Position numbers and translations under genes: made by a program. A stretch of 64,000 nucleotides of DNA, taken from assembly GCA_009741485.1 (NCBI GenBank), contig CM019216.1:46198863-46262862 (forward strand), in the 5' to 3' direction. Under the pieces are notes generated by a model. The model saw only the letters and a list, made by a program, of their open reading frames with translations. It was not told where the DNA came from and searched no databases. The DNA is from Malurus cyaneus samueli. Lineage: Eukaryota > Chordata > Aves > Passeriformes > Maluridae. Numbering within the stretch: position 1 is the stretch's first letter; the number at the start of each line of letters is the position of its first letter. This document shows positions 1 to 14,764 of the stretch, piece by piece.

Positions 1-3000
1 TTATAACAGGAAACATAGTCAAAAACCTGTTATACAGAATATTCATGACAAATTTTTGCCAACTTAATTCCTGTGCTTGAGTGTGGTTATTTTGCTGTCC
101 TCAAAAAAATTAAGGATTTTGTCCATCCTCTTGGATAAGAGTCTAAGAAACTGAATTTCTTAGAACTGGAAAGGTAGAATTTTTTTAATTTTAATTCTGA
201 GTAAGATGGTTTCAGCATCTCTGTTTTAGAGAAGTAAGAAACCATGCAACTCTTTAGCCTGACAGTCAATCTAATGACTGCTCTGTGACTTGAAATCCAC
301 TCAATTTTCTAGAGTCTTTGACTAACAGCACTTAGTCATCTTTTCCCTTTTCTTTTTGAGTCTAAGTCTTACAAAGATCAGTTGTTGTGAAGCTCATGGA
401 AGAGTGTTTTGGCAAACAGGCTTTAATGTCTGCCTTTTTGGGCAGCAGAAGACATGACACTTGTGCTGACAAAAGAGATTTCACCAGGGAACAATAATAA
501 TAATGATGCCAATGTGTGCTACATGGTGATTTTTCTTAAAGTTTTTTTCTGCCTGTGATCACATTTTTTTATGTTACATTAGTTCTCTCACTGTCCTGTC
601 CTATAACCAGAGATCAGATTAAACATCTGAATTTTGGGTGTGATGATTAGGGATGATAGATCCCTAGTGCAGGTTGAAAGTGTCTCTTTTGTTTTCTGCT
701 AGACATAGACAGAAGTTTGGGAGATTAATTTTTCTTCCCATAAAATAATTTCTTTAAAAAAGACTATGCAGGAAAGAATTTTGTTTTCATTTTGTTTTTT
801 CCAGTGATACCACAGTAAAGTTGACTGCAAGCAATTTTGTAGCTTACCAAAAATTTAAAATAAAATATGTTGTCACAATTTGTATTGCATTTTATGGTTT
901 GTCTTATAGGAATACATAGATATATCTGTTCTTGTGATGATTATTATTGTTTATTATTATTACCATTATTACAGGTTTTTTCCCAACCAAACCTTGAAAT
1001 GACTCACCATGTGGTCAGATGATTTTCAGTGAAAAATCTTAAGAAGGAGGTAGACATCCTCATCAGGGAATAAAAAGTGCAGGCAAAACATAATTTGACT
1101 TGGAAGAGGTTTAGACTTGCTATTTGAGGCAATGGAAAAAGTTCTGTAATTTTTGTTTCCAAATATGTAAAAAAGAGAATGGGATTTTCATTCAAGCTGT
1201 TTTCACCAATAAAACAGAGGTTTCTTCTGCCAACATGATTCTGAACTATTAAAGTCTAGGTCATGTTTTATAGTTCAGTAATAGACATAAAGGATGGAAA
1301 GTATGCAAGGAGAGACAATGAAAATTGAAATAGTTAATCATGAGTGTCATACAAACTTGAGCAGTTTTTTTTTTAAACTTTTTCTTCTGCAGTTAGAATA
1401 AGCTGCTTTTACATTGAAAACACCAATGAAGAAAAATATATTGCACAATAGTAAACATTGTTTACTAGAGATAATTGGCTGGAAAAAGTATACGCAAAAA
1501 TTTGGTTGATTATCAAGAGCTGATGTTCTCTCTTTTACAAAAGTACTCTACTAGAATATGACTGTGAGTCTCTGCTGAGAAATACAACTGAACTGAGCTT
1601 CTTCAGAGCTCTGTGATGCACAGCAGTAATTCCTTGCTGTCCTCTGTTAGGCATTATGTAGTCTTATGTATTATATCAAGCCCCCAACATAATGCAAGTG
1701 AACAGATTTGAGGAATATAACATGATTTTATTTTAGTACCTTTCATTTCTCCATGGCATAAAAGCACTTTGGAAAGCAAGGAGCTAAACTCTGGTCGTTG
1801 AGTCACTATGTGCCTTGAAATGAAACATCATTTTGCACTCAGCAATAAACTGCAGGGAAACTAGAGTACAAGAATAGAATTAGGGACAGAGAAACAACTG
1901 GGAATTGAAACAGCTCTGTTCACTCCATCTTGTTCAGAGGTGTTTTTGCCAGAATGGCCCCATTTCCAGATCTGACATAGACTTTACTGAGGTTCTGAAA
2001 AGATTTCAAGGCATTTTTTCCTTTTTCTTTTTTATAGCCCTTAAGTTTTGGGGACCTGACCAGCACTGGAAGTGTCAAGATAATTTGAGAGGTGTTGCTG
2101 TTGAGAAACTTCCAGCTGGGTTCAGAAGGGTTGGGAGTCTCTTGAAAGACAAACAGTTCTTGTATTGAATCTACTCCCATTTGCAGACAACAGAAACTCA
2201 TTTATTCCACCCTAAGTCAGAAGTAATCCTACCAAATTCAGTACAATGCAAGGTCAAATCAACACCAGTGAGATCTAAATCCAGACTTCAAAGGGCTGCA
2301 TAATTTCTTGTAAAGATTTTTTGAATTTCAGTGTTTTTATCTAAAATGAAAATAAATGTGAAACTTTTGTTGAAGTTTTTGTGATAGCTAGAGAGCTCTG
2401 TTTTGCGTGAGAGTAAAAAGCTGAAAGAAGTGCGAATTTTATACACAATTATTTTAAAATAACTTTGGGAAACCACAATTCTTTTTTTAAAATTATTTTT
2501 ATTTTTATTTTTGTGTTGTCATTTCCTTTTGGAGAAGTACAAAGTCTCTGAGTCAAATGAATCTAATTTGCTCTTGGTCATGTGAATAGGCTTTACAGTA
2601 ATTTTCCAGAGGTGAGTGTGGACTCTGACTGCTGTTAGGAAATATCTTTTGTGTTTTCTCTTTAGCTAATCATCACAAAAATTACATCAGCTACAGTGCA
2701 TCCATGAATTTGTAGGTGTTGTTACTCCCTCTACAGGCAGTGGATGTTGAGTAGTCTGGACATCATGGATGCTGTGTATTTGGCCTAATCTTAGCTGCCA
2801 GTCAAAATTCACCTGGTGAAAAGAGTGACACCTCACAAGGTGGCTCATCCCAGCTTTTGTTCAGATGGGGCAGATCAGCTTTGGATGGATCTGTCTTCCC
2901 AGCTGGATTGAAAAGGGAGACGTCACATTTGCTATAAACAAAAGGAAGAAAGGAGCAACAAAGCTCCTTCTTAGGAATCAACCATCCTTGTCCTCAAATG

Positions 3001-5094
3001 GAAAGGAGAGAAATAGATACAATGGAGACTCTTACGGTCTTTATAATGCTACTGAATTTCCATTGGAAATTGGTCCTCAGCCCCATCACAGCACGTTAGT
3101 GCAGAACACTCAGTAAATTTATCCTGTGGAAAGATATCTGATAATTTTAAGATGGGTACACAAAAGAATCTGAAACTTAACAAGTTAAGTAACAGGCAGT
3201 TTGGGAATTTTTAAGCTTTGTTGCCTTTCAGTTTGATTTCTAATCTATATTGTCCCTAGGAATTAAAGAGACTTTTCTTGGAATTTTCTTCCTTCATGAG
3301 GGTAGTCTTCTCCACACCACTGTGGCTGTTTGGGTTAGTAAGGAGATATTCAGTGTTAGCAGCAGGACCATCAGTCTGGCTATAGAGAACAAGGTTCTAT
3401 TTCTGGAAATGTTCTGTCACCAACATAATAGACTCCAGTGGGTACTCACTTGATTACACAGGGTCATTTCAGAAATGACCCTATTTTCCTATGCTGGTGA
3501 AGAATTACTCTTTTTCAGTTAATAGCAAATAATCTTTGTCGCCAAAGGGATCTGAACACTATGTCTAGATGATAAACTATTTTATCTAAATAGCTACCCT
3601 GCTTGCCCATCTCCATCAACATCTGTCATGATCCGTAGATGACTATGAGAGAGTAACACTATTGAAAATGTAAGAGATGCATAAGGTAATGTAAAAAAAA
3701 AAAATTGCAAATGCAATTATTATATTATATTGTTACATTATTTGCTTTCTATGAAATTATTACCAAAGAAGATAACATATGCCTATAAATGTATAAATAT
3801 GAAACTTTACTTTCATCCAATTAAAAAGTGAAGGAAAAAGGAAAGGCAAGTTTTGCTTCAATCCATACTTTACTCCTTTCCACAAGACTTTTGATCTGTA
3901 ACTTTTCATAACCAACTTTATCCTATCTCTCAATTGCCAAAGTTATGCAGGAATTTCATTGAGATGCAAGAGTGATCAAAACAACCTGGTTTTACATTCT
4001 CCCCATTCAAGGTCAGGATTGCTTGAGATGATATTATTCTCTTTGAGGTGATTATTATTCTGATAATCTCATGCAGATATAGGTATAATTTCAGGTGGAT
4101 GGACCTGTTGTGGGTAGTTCTTGATTATCTGGGCTCTACTGAGAAAGCAGACTAGGACACTGATTTGTTCAAGTGATGTTGCACTGGTATAAATATTCCA
4201 TTGTTACCAACTGCATCTCCCTTTGATGGTTTGAATATTTCTATCTTGCAGTCCAACATACTGATATAATCTTATCTATGTGAGCACTGAGTCTGAGCTA
4301 TCACAAATTGATAAATTTCTTTTTTTTTTTTCCTAATTTGTCATGGTCTTTTAGCTATTTTTAATTCAGATGATCTTATCACTAAGTCCATATGAATAAA
4401 CTTCTCAAGCTATTGAAATAGATCAAACTTTCACTTGCTTCAAAACACACTGTGTCTTGTATGATTTCTGCAGTAACTGCTTTTGCACATCCTGAGGCAT
4501 TCATATTCATCTGCCAAAGCTGTTATCTGGGCCTATGCTCCTTATTTTTTTAACCTATCCAAATTTAATGAATCTTTTCAATGAAGTGCCTCTACACGAT
4601 TTCAGGATGGATAAAGTTTTCACTGATGCCCTTTTGTAGGTAAGGATTATAAATGGGAGCCTGAATGTGGCCGTGGAACGCTGTGTGAATGAACAGAGCT
4701 CATTGGCTGCTCACTGAACCCTGTTTAGTTTGTCAGTGCTCTACATCACTTTAACAAGTTCAGATATACTGTATTGCCATTTAGCAATTCCTAAGTAAAT
4801 GGTTATATTTCTAAATGCAGTTTTGGTGTTCTGAATGTGATCTTGTGTACTGCTTCTTCCAAGGTCTTTCTGAGTGCCTCATCTGAATACTGAATTTGAT
4901 GCTAAGAGAGTGTTAAGAAAGAAAGAAAATGTTCAAGTTTCTTTTAACTTTATTTCATGGTTTTTTTTTTGCGTACTGTCTGCAGGTAGATCATGAGGAT
5001 GTTGCAAATTCTTCATAATGAATTACAGTATTTGCATTAAGATAATACTTCCCTGGCAGATGCTTAGAAGTATTTAAGGTTCATATGCTGAAAT
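1..5094. other. non-coding stretch, no gene recognised
   Basis: AT-rich sequence with stops in every frame. The short open frames (up to about 93 codons) show no domain, no repeats and no recognisable family. I see no CR1 tail, LTR or SINE here. The only ordered element is a 23-bp palindrome at 3460-3482. It could be intron or intergenic DNA; the sequence alone does not decide. Confidence 0.6.
3460..3482. repeat. perfect 23-bp palindrome with GGGTCA/TGACCC half-sites
   Basis: AGGGTCATTTC is followed by one A and then its exact reverse complement, giving 11-bp arms around a 1-nt centre. The outer GGGTCA and TGACCC resemble nuclear-receptor half-sites (RGGTCA) in inverted orientation with 9 nt between them. 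That spacing is not a classical response element, so a regulatory role is only a possibility. The palindrome itself is directly visible. Confidence 0.7.
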
Positions 5095-5710
5095 TCTGAC
5101 ACGACACGTTAAAAAGCTGTGTCTTATAATGCCTTTCATAGGGAATTATATTCCTGTACAAGCTGCATTCTAAGCCTACCTGCTGTAATTCCTTCTGCAT
5201 TTCAAGGGAGCACTGTTCTAAGTGAGTAAAATTAATTCTTTCCAATAAGTATTGTTCTTCTTCTGCTTCTGTTTCTGTCACCAATAATGGTGTCTTAATC
5301 CATGCAGGTTTCTTGCCCCCTTTGCTCATTTTCTTCAGCCTGGAGGAAGTGATCATTGAATATCCACCAACTCTCTTGGACTCCTCTTCCCTGCAGGACC
5401 TGCTCCTGTGTGATTCTTCCAAGAAAATCCCTAAAGAAGCTGAAGTTAGCTGTCCTGAAGTCCATGGTTACAATCTCACTCACTGCCCTGCTTTGTGCTT
5501 GACCAATGCTGAACTCCACAATCTCATAAATGCATCAAAGCAGCCCCCAATATTCACATCTCTAACAAGGCTGTTTGTCACTCTGAGATCAGCCACCACA
5601 CCATTCCTTGTGGGATCCTCCACTACCTGTGTCAGGAAGCTGTCATGAACGTTTTACAGGGGCCTCCTGGACTGTTTGTGAGTTGCTGTGTTGCTTCACC
5701 CACCTGAATG
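5095..5710 (-). pseudogene. CR1 LINE ORF2 remnant (end of endonuclease and linker to RT), broken
   Basis: Read on the minus strand, the region from about 5700 down encodes pieces typical of avian CR1 ORF2 between the endonuclease and the reverse transcriptase. In order they are: an FLTQVVEDPTRNG-like segment (5570-5650), FRTANFSFFRDFLGR (about 5420-5460), VLQGRGVQESW (about 5380-5420), and GGKKPAWI followed by a YRNI stretch (5130-5330). The pieces lie in different frames (open frames at 5295-5519 and 5081-5422 overlap), so frameshifts have accumulated. CR1 ORF2 normally encodes an AP endonuclease plus reverse transcriptase of about 900 residues; only about 200 codons remain, with neither catalytic core. 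No CR1 3' tail is attached. It is a dead, 5'- and 3'-incomplete copy. Identification rests on remembered family motifs. Confidence 0.8.
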
Positions 5711-8700
5711 AGGAGTGATTTTCTTCGCTGACTAAAAAAAGAATATAAAGTCACAACAGTTTAGGTTGTTTGTTCAAGTTAGTTTTTGGTAATAATGCAA
5801 GAAGTAATATAAAAAGTTCTGATACAAGGATGACAAAAGAGCTTAGAAAAAGCATCAGAGGTATGTTCTGGTGCAACAATACAGACTGGCAATTCTGCTT
5901 CTGCCAGCCTGAGCTAATGGCAAACAAGCAAAAGCGACTTCTACCAAGCCGAGTTCTACCAGTGCATTTAACTTCTTGATATCTGTAAGCCCAGTTTTCT
6001 ATAATTTAATAATAGTGGTGCAACTTAATTGAATTTAATCAAAACTGAAAGATGGTAAGCATATGATTGATGAGAAGCCTCTAAAAAAAGAGGTACCAGA
6101 CTTCACTACCTGACAGATTAGAAACTAGAATTTTTCTGATCTCTTAATAACAGTTTACATCCCATTACATGTTTCCTATATTAAAAATTAAAGCATTCTT
6201 TTTCTTTAAAACATTCATTATTTGCTTGAGGCTTACAAATAAATTTCTCCCAGGTTTCATTTTACTTGAAAACAAGTCAGTTGCATCTAAACTCATATGA
6301 TGGGCTGGTCCTTGCCTAGAGCATTGCTTAGTACTTACTCTTTACATCTGTTTTACACCTGATTTGCTTGTACCAAAATATGTGTCGTAAAAGGTGTATT
6401 TTAAATTGGCCATCACATGACATTTACATTTACCTAGTTCATCTAGAAGCAGCTTGACTGAAATACCTTCTGATCTTCTTATTCATTGCTGTTTTTCTTT
6501 GCTGATTTATGACCTTGCCATGATTAACTAAAGTACCTGTGTTTCTCTCCTTCTCCTTCAGTTCCAGCTGATGTTAAAAATTTCCTTTATTTCTTCAGTG
6601 CAGGATCTTGTATTTTATTTTATCATTACATTTCAGTTTCTTTGTGTTTCAAGGTCATCTGGTTCTTCCTAGGTGTTATTCCATTATCTCTTGAATGGAT
6701 TAACTTCATGGCTTTGTGTATTGGCCAGTTTCTTAATTATTTTTTGTTAAAGAAATGAATGATAACAAAGAAATAATCAAAATTCTCAAATAATGAGCCG
6801 CATTAGACAATGAGCAAATTTCATGAAGGTTGTTTTTTCAAGGCAATGTCACATAATGTTCCCTCCATACCTTTCAAATCCCTTGCCTCTGTTTCCACTG
6901 CCTGTTTTGTCTGTGATCCTAACTCCTGTATCCCTGTAATTTCTGAAAATGGAAAAACCGGTCTGCTCTGTAGCACAGTGGCTGAACTTCTTTCTGGTTG
7001 ATCTTTTTGAGAAGTACAATACCTCTGACAGGAAAATGAGACTTATATTTGAGTTTTGTACCTTCAGTCACCGTTTCAACAAATAAGAATATTTTTGGAG
7101 AGAATATAACTTAAGTAATTTCTTTACTTGGGGTACAACAGCAACCAGGTTTTTCATTTTTATTTAATGCAGAAAAATTCAATTAGTTAGTAACTCTTAA
7201 TGTCTTTCCACTTTGGTTCCATGAATAAATCCTGACCCAAACTTTTCTTAACTATTTCTGAAGTTTTCATGCTGAACAATTCTTTTCCTTTCTGCTTAAT
7301 GTTTTGTTAAATGATATATCTCAGCAGGCAGTTCCTGAGTTGAAGTAGTTTTGTTCAGCATCCTTCTGGGTAACACAGAGCCTGTCAGTCAGAATGAAAT
7401 CAGAATAGTTCTCTGTGTTGCCATGAAAATTCTAAATCCACTTAGCTGGGTTTTCTTTTTTCTGGTCATTAAAGACCAAACAAAATTCGTTAAAAGCATA
7501 ATGTGTCACAGACCAGTTCAGCTGGCAGGCATACATTTAGAAGGCAATTCTATTATTTCCTGGATATAGAGATTATAATTTAGCTTGAAGATGAAAGATT
7601 AATGTAAGATCTGAACTAGACACTATGCTTGTCTTTCATCATATTGTGGAGATGATTTTAGATTTCTAAGAGCAGTTTGTTTCATGATAATGGCAAATCA
7701 TACATATGCATTTTGAGTTATTTCTGTGCCTTGCAATAGAATCTGCTCTTTAAAAGTAATTATATGTTTTTTTTAATATCAACAATAACAAGGAAACAGA
7801 GCACTTGTAATTTTCTTGTTTTCAGCCATATGGTATGTGGTATGTGGGTAGCTGCTCAACGTGGGAAGGTCAGAAGAAGCCTCAGTTACCAATGCTACAC
7901 CTCTGTGGTACAGCTGGGTAAAACTCAGCTTCCTAAAGAAAATTCTCTTCTACCTTTTAGTGCCAAATGTTCAGCAAGAAAGACTGCAAAGCTCTGCTCT
8001 GCCTACAGTGTAAGCAGGCAATAGAGCTGGCAGTCTTCACAGGCAGAAGTTTAAAAGGAACATCACAGATGTGATATGGTTAAAGACAAATAAAATGCTC
8101 CATGTTATTAATTGTTCTTGGAACTTCTGGGCTGGGTTTATTTTTTTGTTTTTAATTGATACTTCACAACATACAGATAGATACAAGCAGCCTCATGTTT
8201 CCATTATTTTGGAGCTGGATCATTACTAGTACTTTCAATTATTTCATTTTTGGGGTTAGTGGAAATCATATTACTCAATGACATTCATATTTAATTAACT
8301 TTGCATTGAAAACCATTATCCCTGACTCATTTTCCTGTAAATATGTTTTACATTGTCTTGTAAGTTGACAATGAGTAACAAAATCACACCAAACCTTATG
8401 ATGTAAGTAAAAACTATGAAAGATGAGTAGGAGTCTGCTTCCTGTTTCCTCTTCATAGAAATCAGAGTCTACTTCCATAATTTAGAGGTTAAATATTAGT
8501 TTTTATAAACATCATGAATCTTACAGGGCAGAAAAAACACGAATAGAACAGTCAAACTTAGATACATATGGTATGTTTGAAAGATAAATAATAAAAATCT
8601 ATTCTTTAGGGGCAGTCAATTCTGTCATAACCTTGTGGGTTTTTTTCAAGTGAGCAGTACAGAGAATCCTAATTTCATATAAAAACACTACTAATACTCT

Positions 8701-11700
8701 GAAAAATGAATAATTCAGAGATGGTAATTTTTCAGGTTATTTTCTTCCTTCTCTCTGCCTTCTCCTAGGGGATAATTGTCTGAAGATGAAAAAAGTTAAA
8801 ATATTTCTTACATTTGCATATGTTCTACTAGGTGTTTATCAGAAAAGTGAAGGTCAGGAAAGCTGGTTGTGGAGACAGAGAACAAGGTTTAGCAGGGCTT
8901 GTATTGGTTCACAGGTCTTCTGAGAATGATTTCAGAAGTGTTGTACTGGGTCCAGCCAATGCTTTGTCCAACCAAGAACCTTAATTCACCTGGCAACAAG
9001 CAGCATGTTACTTGTTAAGCATAATGTATTTTTAAGAAAAATCACTTTTGTCAGTTGATTGGCTTTTTTTAAGGGAAGCCCAACCTGAAGGGTTACCCAA
9101 GATGTTGATCCTTATCGGAATTTCTGCATGGAGACTAGAAGGCAAAGCTGAGTGAGGCTTATGGTCCTTATGGTAAGTTACAAAATTCTCTGTTGTATTT
9201 TAGAGTTGGCTGTAGTTTCTGGAGCTCTGTTTTATGTCCAAGACTATGTAGCTGTAGTCTTTCTAAGCACGTCCAGGAGACACAGGGTCAGGTTATTTAA
9301 GGAAAATGATTACCGAATGTCCTAGACAAAATTAATACTTCTCCCTTGGTATTACCATACCATGAAAAGTTCCTATCAGTGAAGAAAAAGTATTCTCAAA
9401 CAACTTGTATTAAGAATGGACTAGTCATAATTGCACTTTATCAAACAAATGAAAACATACCTATTTGCAAAATGTGTTTTCCCTACTTCACAGTGTAATC
9501 TTAATTTTGGTTTTATTAATTTTCAAACAGTTGTTCATCCATGAACTAATCTCCATCAAAAAGTAGAATAATTTAGTGAGTGTTATATACCTGTATGATG
9601 TGAAGGGCAAACAGAACTGTGTATCATCAGCAAACATATTCAAATTTGAGTGGGTAATTCTAATCAGTTTTCTAAATAGTGAAACATGAATGACCTTTCT
9701 GTCTCTTTGTGTGTGAGTTGTTTAAAATTTTAATTTCTTGCTTTCTGTCATGAGGTATGCTTGCTTTGGAAGAATTAGGTGTCATTCTAAGAGAATGCAT
9801 CCTTATCCAAAATAGAAGTATACTGTAGCTCAGGCTATGGAACTTAATGAACCAGAATGCTGTACAAAATATGAAGTTTCTCCTTAGATGGCACACTTCT
9901 GTCTCATGATGGAAACACTGAATGATGCAGCGGGATCCCAGCACATAAGAATGAGCATCATCCTTCTATCTATGGTTTAGTCATAGCATGGTTAAAGTGT
10001 TTTTAGTTCTGGGTGTGGTGTGTACAGCATCAAAATTTCCCATTATAATGGGTATGTGAGCTGTAAAGACACTTCTCTGAAATTACTGAGGAGCAGAAAA
10101 GGTAGCAGCTAGCCATTGTGATGAATTTTGATGGGTATTCATCAGTCATAGATTAATTTCAGTATAGACCCATTATACTCTCTGTTGAAAAAGGTAACAA
10201 AATTTTCTTCAGTGTGTGAGAAGGGTCTATGAAAAGAGCTAAAATGACTAATATTTTCTGCAACTTTCTTACATGCTATATTTTTGTTAAAAGTAAAATT
10301 ACTTGGTTTGAAACTACTGAGTTATTTGTCAGAAATGATCTAATAAGCATCATTAAACATTTCTTCTCAGTATTTGTTAGAAGAAATGAACAGCATTAGG
10401 ACTTTGAATCCCTTGGTAGGAGTAGTAGTTTAAGAAAATAGAGAATATGCAGAAACTAAGTAAACAAGTGAGTTTTACAGAGCTTTAATACTTTCCCTTT
10501 CTTACCACAGTTGATTTGCCTGAGGCATCATTGTAAGAAAAATTAGATTACTGCTAGATTTATTGACTGTCTGCATGATGCAAGGTTTTTTAGCATGTTT
10601 ACTTGAAATATTGAAGCAGGGAAAGGAGAAATGTTTTCATGTTCTTTAATTCCTTAAAACTTTAGTGTAGTGGATGCTACCAGAAAGGGTATAACAAGTT
10701 ATTACAATGGGTAGGGCACTCAGTGGAGAAAGAGTCCAAAACTTCCATGGAACTTTTCCTACACCATCTTGGCTCTGAGGTTGCAATCAATATAAAAGCC
10801 CATCTTGCTCCTGGGAATTATGATTCTCAACAAACAAGATGTGTTTCTGTAAACCAGAAGTTTTAGTTTTGATAAATTATGATGAAAACCCATTTTATTG
10901 GAAATTTCAACCCAGACTGCTGGCTACAGTATACAGACTGAAGAGGATCGCTGTAGAAAGTACATGTTGAGGCCTGAGGCCTGTCTGTTTTATTCAACTG
11001 CCTCTGGGACTGTTTTTTTTTTTTTTGCTAGGAGCCTGAGGAATAAACAATCTGTTATTTTAAGAATGCCTTGTCAAGGTCTGATAAGCCAAACACACTT
11101 ATTTGATTAGCTGTCCTGTAGTCTCCTAACTGCCAAAATGAAGCTGAGTGCTTGTGCATGGCCTTAGCTGGGATTTGTGTGATCAAAACTGGACACAAAT
11201 GAGCTGAGCCAAGGGCCAGAAGCTGATAAACTACCTTGGAGGTTTCTAATTATAAGAATAGAACCTTTTATAGGGTCTATCCTAGACCAAGACTATAATT
11301 TTGCAAAGTCCACATGCAATATGCAAATCTGATTTACATCCTGTGTTTTGCTTTTAAAATGTGTAATATGGAAAAGACAAATTTCTAAGTTTCTGCCTTA
11401 CCCATCTATCAGTCTCCCTAAGTGTTGTGAGATAGACAATCATAAGCTAAAAAACACCACTGGCATGTAAAAAAATTGTGAATGTAATAGCAGGGCTGAC
11501 CAGCTTGATTGCTTAACCCAGAGTGTGATTCATAAAAGTTTAGGAACTAAGTAGGCAATTTGTTTCATTCTTTTAGACATTTGTGCATCAGAGAAGCCAC
11601 TGTAGAAGGAAGCCATGACTTGTGAGCTGTGTCATGAAATTTTGTTTTTAAAAAGCACTTTCAAAGGATGCTTTTTGCCAATGTATCCTCTACCATCAAA

Positions 11701-14664
11701 GCAGGGAGGAGTTTGGGCCTTCTGCTTAGACTGCTTTTCCATCACGTTCATTGGATTTCATCTCTGATAAGAGAGGAAGAACAGAGAGAAACCCTCAGAT
11801 ATGTGTTTGGCAATATATCTAGGAACAGTTTGGGTAGGAGAGAGAAATAATTCATCAGCACAATGTGGAAAACTATTATGAACAGAGGCAGGCAGACCTA
11901 GGCATTGTTTTTAAGTAAATTGAAAGAAAATAACCATCAAAATAAAGCTAATTGTAAAATTGTCAACAAGCAAAAATATATGGAACGTCAGCTATAGTAA
12001 TCTAAAAAATAACCAAAAAGAGAACAAAAGAAAGCTTTTCTAAACTAGAAAGCCTCTGATCAAAATTGTTTTTCATCTACAATATTATCAATAAAACATA
12101 AATCCAGAATTTAATTTCTTCTTCTGTCCCCACAACCATATAAGCATATGGAGGTATAAGTCATTTTCAATGTGTTTTAAGAGACCTCCATTTGATAGAA
12201 AAGAGTCTTTGGAGGAAAGAGCCCAGATGTCCACAAAAAAGCTTACAAACTAAAACTGAGGGATAATATAATATAACAGCAGAAAACTTTGATTCACTGT
12301 TGAGTGCTGGAGAATGAATCTTCTCCAGAATCTATATGGGAAATATAACTCAAAATTACTCCTGACATGTGCCTGAGTGCCTAACTGCTCTAGAAATGTT
12401 CTGGTCTCAGATTTGAAGCGCTAAAGAGGCCAATAAGTGAAGCTATACACAGAAAGTGTCCCTTTCTTTAAAGCACACCCATTTGAAAGCACTTTTCATT
12501 ATTCTGCTCATGCTTGCATTTGCAGCATAAAGCAGAGGTCACTTGCTATTAGCTGGGTCAGTTCAGAGCTAAAAAGTATTCTTTAAAAAAAAAATCTCCT
12601 GATCCCATTTTGCAAATTGGATAGAATCTTCAGTGTTATTGACCTCAGATTCAGATTAGCTTAATTTGATCACATTTATTCTTGCATTGTTCCACTTGTG
12701 TATAAAAGAAAAGCAAAAAAGGAGATGAATGGCAGCTGTCACTCGTTCTAAGCCTGATAGACTATTTGAAACCCTTTTGTGCCATGAATAGTATTTCCTT
12801 TGCAGACAACAGAAATATGTTTATGTCCTTGTAAAATAACCCAAGTAATTTAGGAGCATTATTAACAAACAAAGGATGTCAAGGATGGATTATTTGGGTT
12901 GGTCTCCCTAGAATTGTATGAATATGAATGACATTTGCTTCCTGAATGTGCTGAGATGTGAAATGCAGCAACAATCTTCCTAATCAGAACTACTAAACAA
13001 GTAGGACTCAAAATGTAGAAGTCAAAAACAAATGTTATGAAAATCAGTGTGAAAACTCATAGTCCTAAAGGAGATGCTCTGAGGTCTGTTGAGGAGCTGC
13101 CTGATCTAAACAGCCTCATTTGAATCTATACAATAGTGCTGTCCTCAGTATGTAGGGCAAGCACTCTTTCCATAGACTGGATTCCCATTAGCATTCTATC
13201 GACAGCAAGTTCAGCTGGTGGAGTTTCAGCACTAAAAGGCAAATGGGAAACTAGAAAAGACAGGTAGTTTCTGTGGGGACTCTATGGTGTGACAGTAGCT
13301 AAGGGATTGTGTAAAGCCTTGGACACCAGCTTGCCAGAATTGCTCTCTTCCTGGTCTGTAGAGCATACACACTTTATATGGGTAACAGTCCTGGTCGAAA
13401 CTGTGTGCTAAAGATTTTCTTTGCTTTCCACAGGCACAGTTTTGGTAACTCAAATGCACAAAAAATGCAAGTAGACACACGGACTTGAAGTAGCTGTCAA
13501 GCTGAAATGTAAAGTCTGCCAGAAGACTCTCAGTCTTACTGCTCTTCTATGCTGTTCTTATTGTTTTCTTGTCTCTCCTGGGCCAAAGGGGCACTTTGTT
13601 GGAGATGTTGATGGAAACTAGCACAAGTCAGGGCTAGATCAGCGTGGTGACAAACTGCTGTGCCCGCTGCTCCTGTGCTACCTGCTCATGCTACCAGCAT
13701 CATGCTCTGCAGGGTCAGATCAATGGGATGGGTCTACAGCTGGGAGAAGAGCAAAGCTCTGAGCATGGATCCTGTGCCACACCAGCAGAATTTCAGTGCT
13801 CTGGCATTCCTGACAGAGAACTGACTGATTGAAAGGCCAGACAGGGCTTTAATTGCATTATTGCTAAGCTGACTTAAAAAAAGGAAACGTGGGAGAAAGA
13901 GAAATGGAGACATCTACATGGCACAGACCTGTGAGCATTCATGTGAAACTATTTCTGTGTCTTTTTTAATATTTCAGCTTTTAAAGAAAATGTAAACCTA
14001 GATAAATAGGTTATTCATGAATCCTTCTTCTGATTTTACTTTTATGTGTTCTCTTTCTTTCACTCTAGACTTTAATCTGTGCTTTAACTTATAAACTTTT
14101 CAAATTTAGGACTTCTTACCAAGTTATCTTTCTACAAGATCCCAAAGAAAATAAAATCTTGTGTTATAGTTAGTTATACTTTGCTTTGAATAGTAGTATA
14201 TTTGAATGCTGTATACTGTGAGTTACAAGCAAGTGTGTTTTCAACCATTAAATAATCTTGAACTTTGCAAAAAATTTTAAACTTGGTAATAAATACATTA
14301 ATACACTGCTAATTAATTAAATACATTCCAGTTATCATCATAACCACTTGAACTGAAGGCTATAGATTATCATATCTAAAATTACCCTTTCATGGCCTGA
14401 CTTAATCAAAAGTTACTTCAGTAAATGTTAAGTCAAGGTATAAATACATATATATATATATATTTATTGGTATTATACGACATGCACATTTTAGTTCTGA
14501 GCAGCTAGCAGCAGGATTAAAATGTTAATGTGCACAGGACAACACTATGTTATTTTTTGTATGGATATGAGTCTATGTATGTATAGAAGACAGAATTGTG
14601 CAAGAAAATTTGCCAATCTCTCAGGCTCCTAAGTAAGCCAAATTTTGTTTACTTCCCTATTGTC
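5711..14664. other. non-coding stretch, no gene or clear transposon
   Basis: About 9 kb of AT-rich DNA with only short chance-like open frames (90 codons or fewer). Poly-A and poly-T runs are short. A slightly more GC-rich patch at 13630-13830 gives an open frame of 62 codons with several cysteines, but no family is recognisable and no splice context stands out. A short tandem (TATGTGG type) lies near 7831-7848. I recognise no CR1, SINE, LTR or RNA gene in this stretch. Confidence 0.55.
14448..14464. repeat. (AT)n dinucleotide repeat
   Basis: A short alternating A/T run of 17 bases ahead of the larger tetranucleotide microsatellite. Likely polymorphic but too short to say more. Confidence 0.8.
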
Positions 14665-14665
14665 C

Positions 14666-14742
<77 letters not shown>

Positions 14743-14764
14743 CTTCTATCATCTATATATCTGT

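Noticed and set aside
8935..9010. Possible edge of an endogenous retroviral LTR (TGTACTGGGTCCAGCC)
   Set aside because: No partner LTR, no TG...CA borders, no primer-binding site and no retroviral coding sequence seen.
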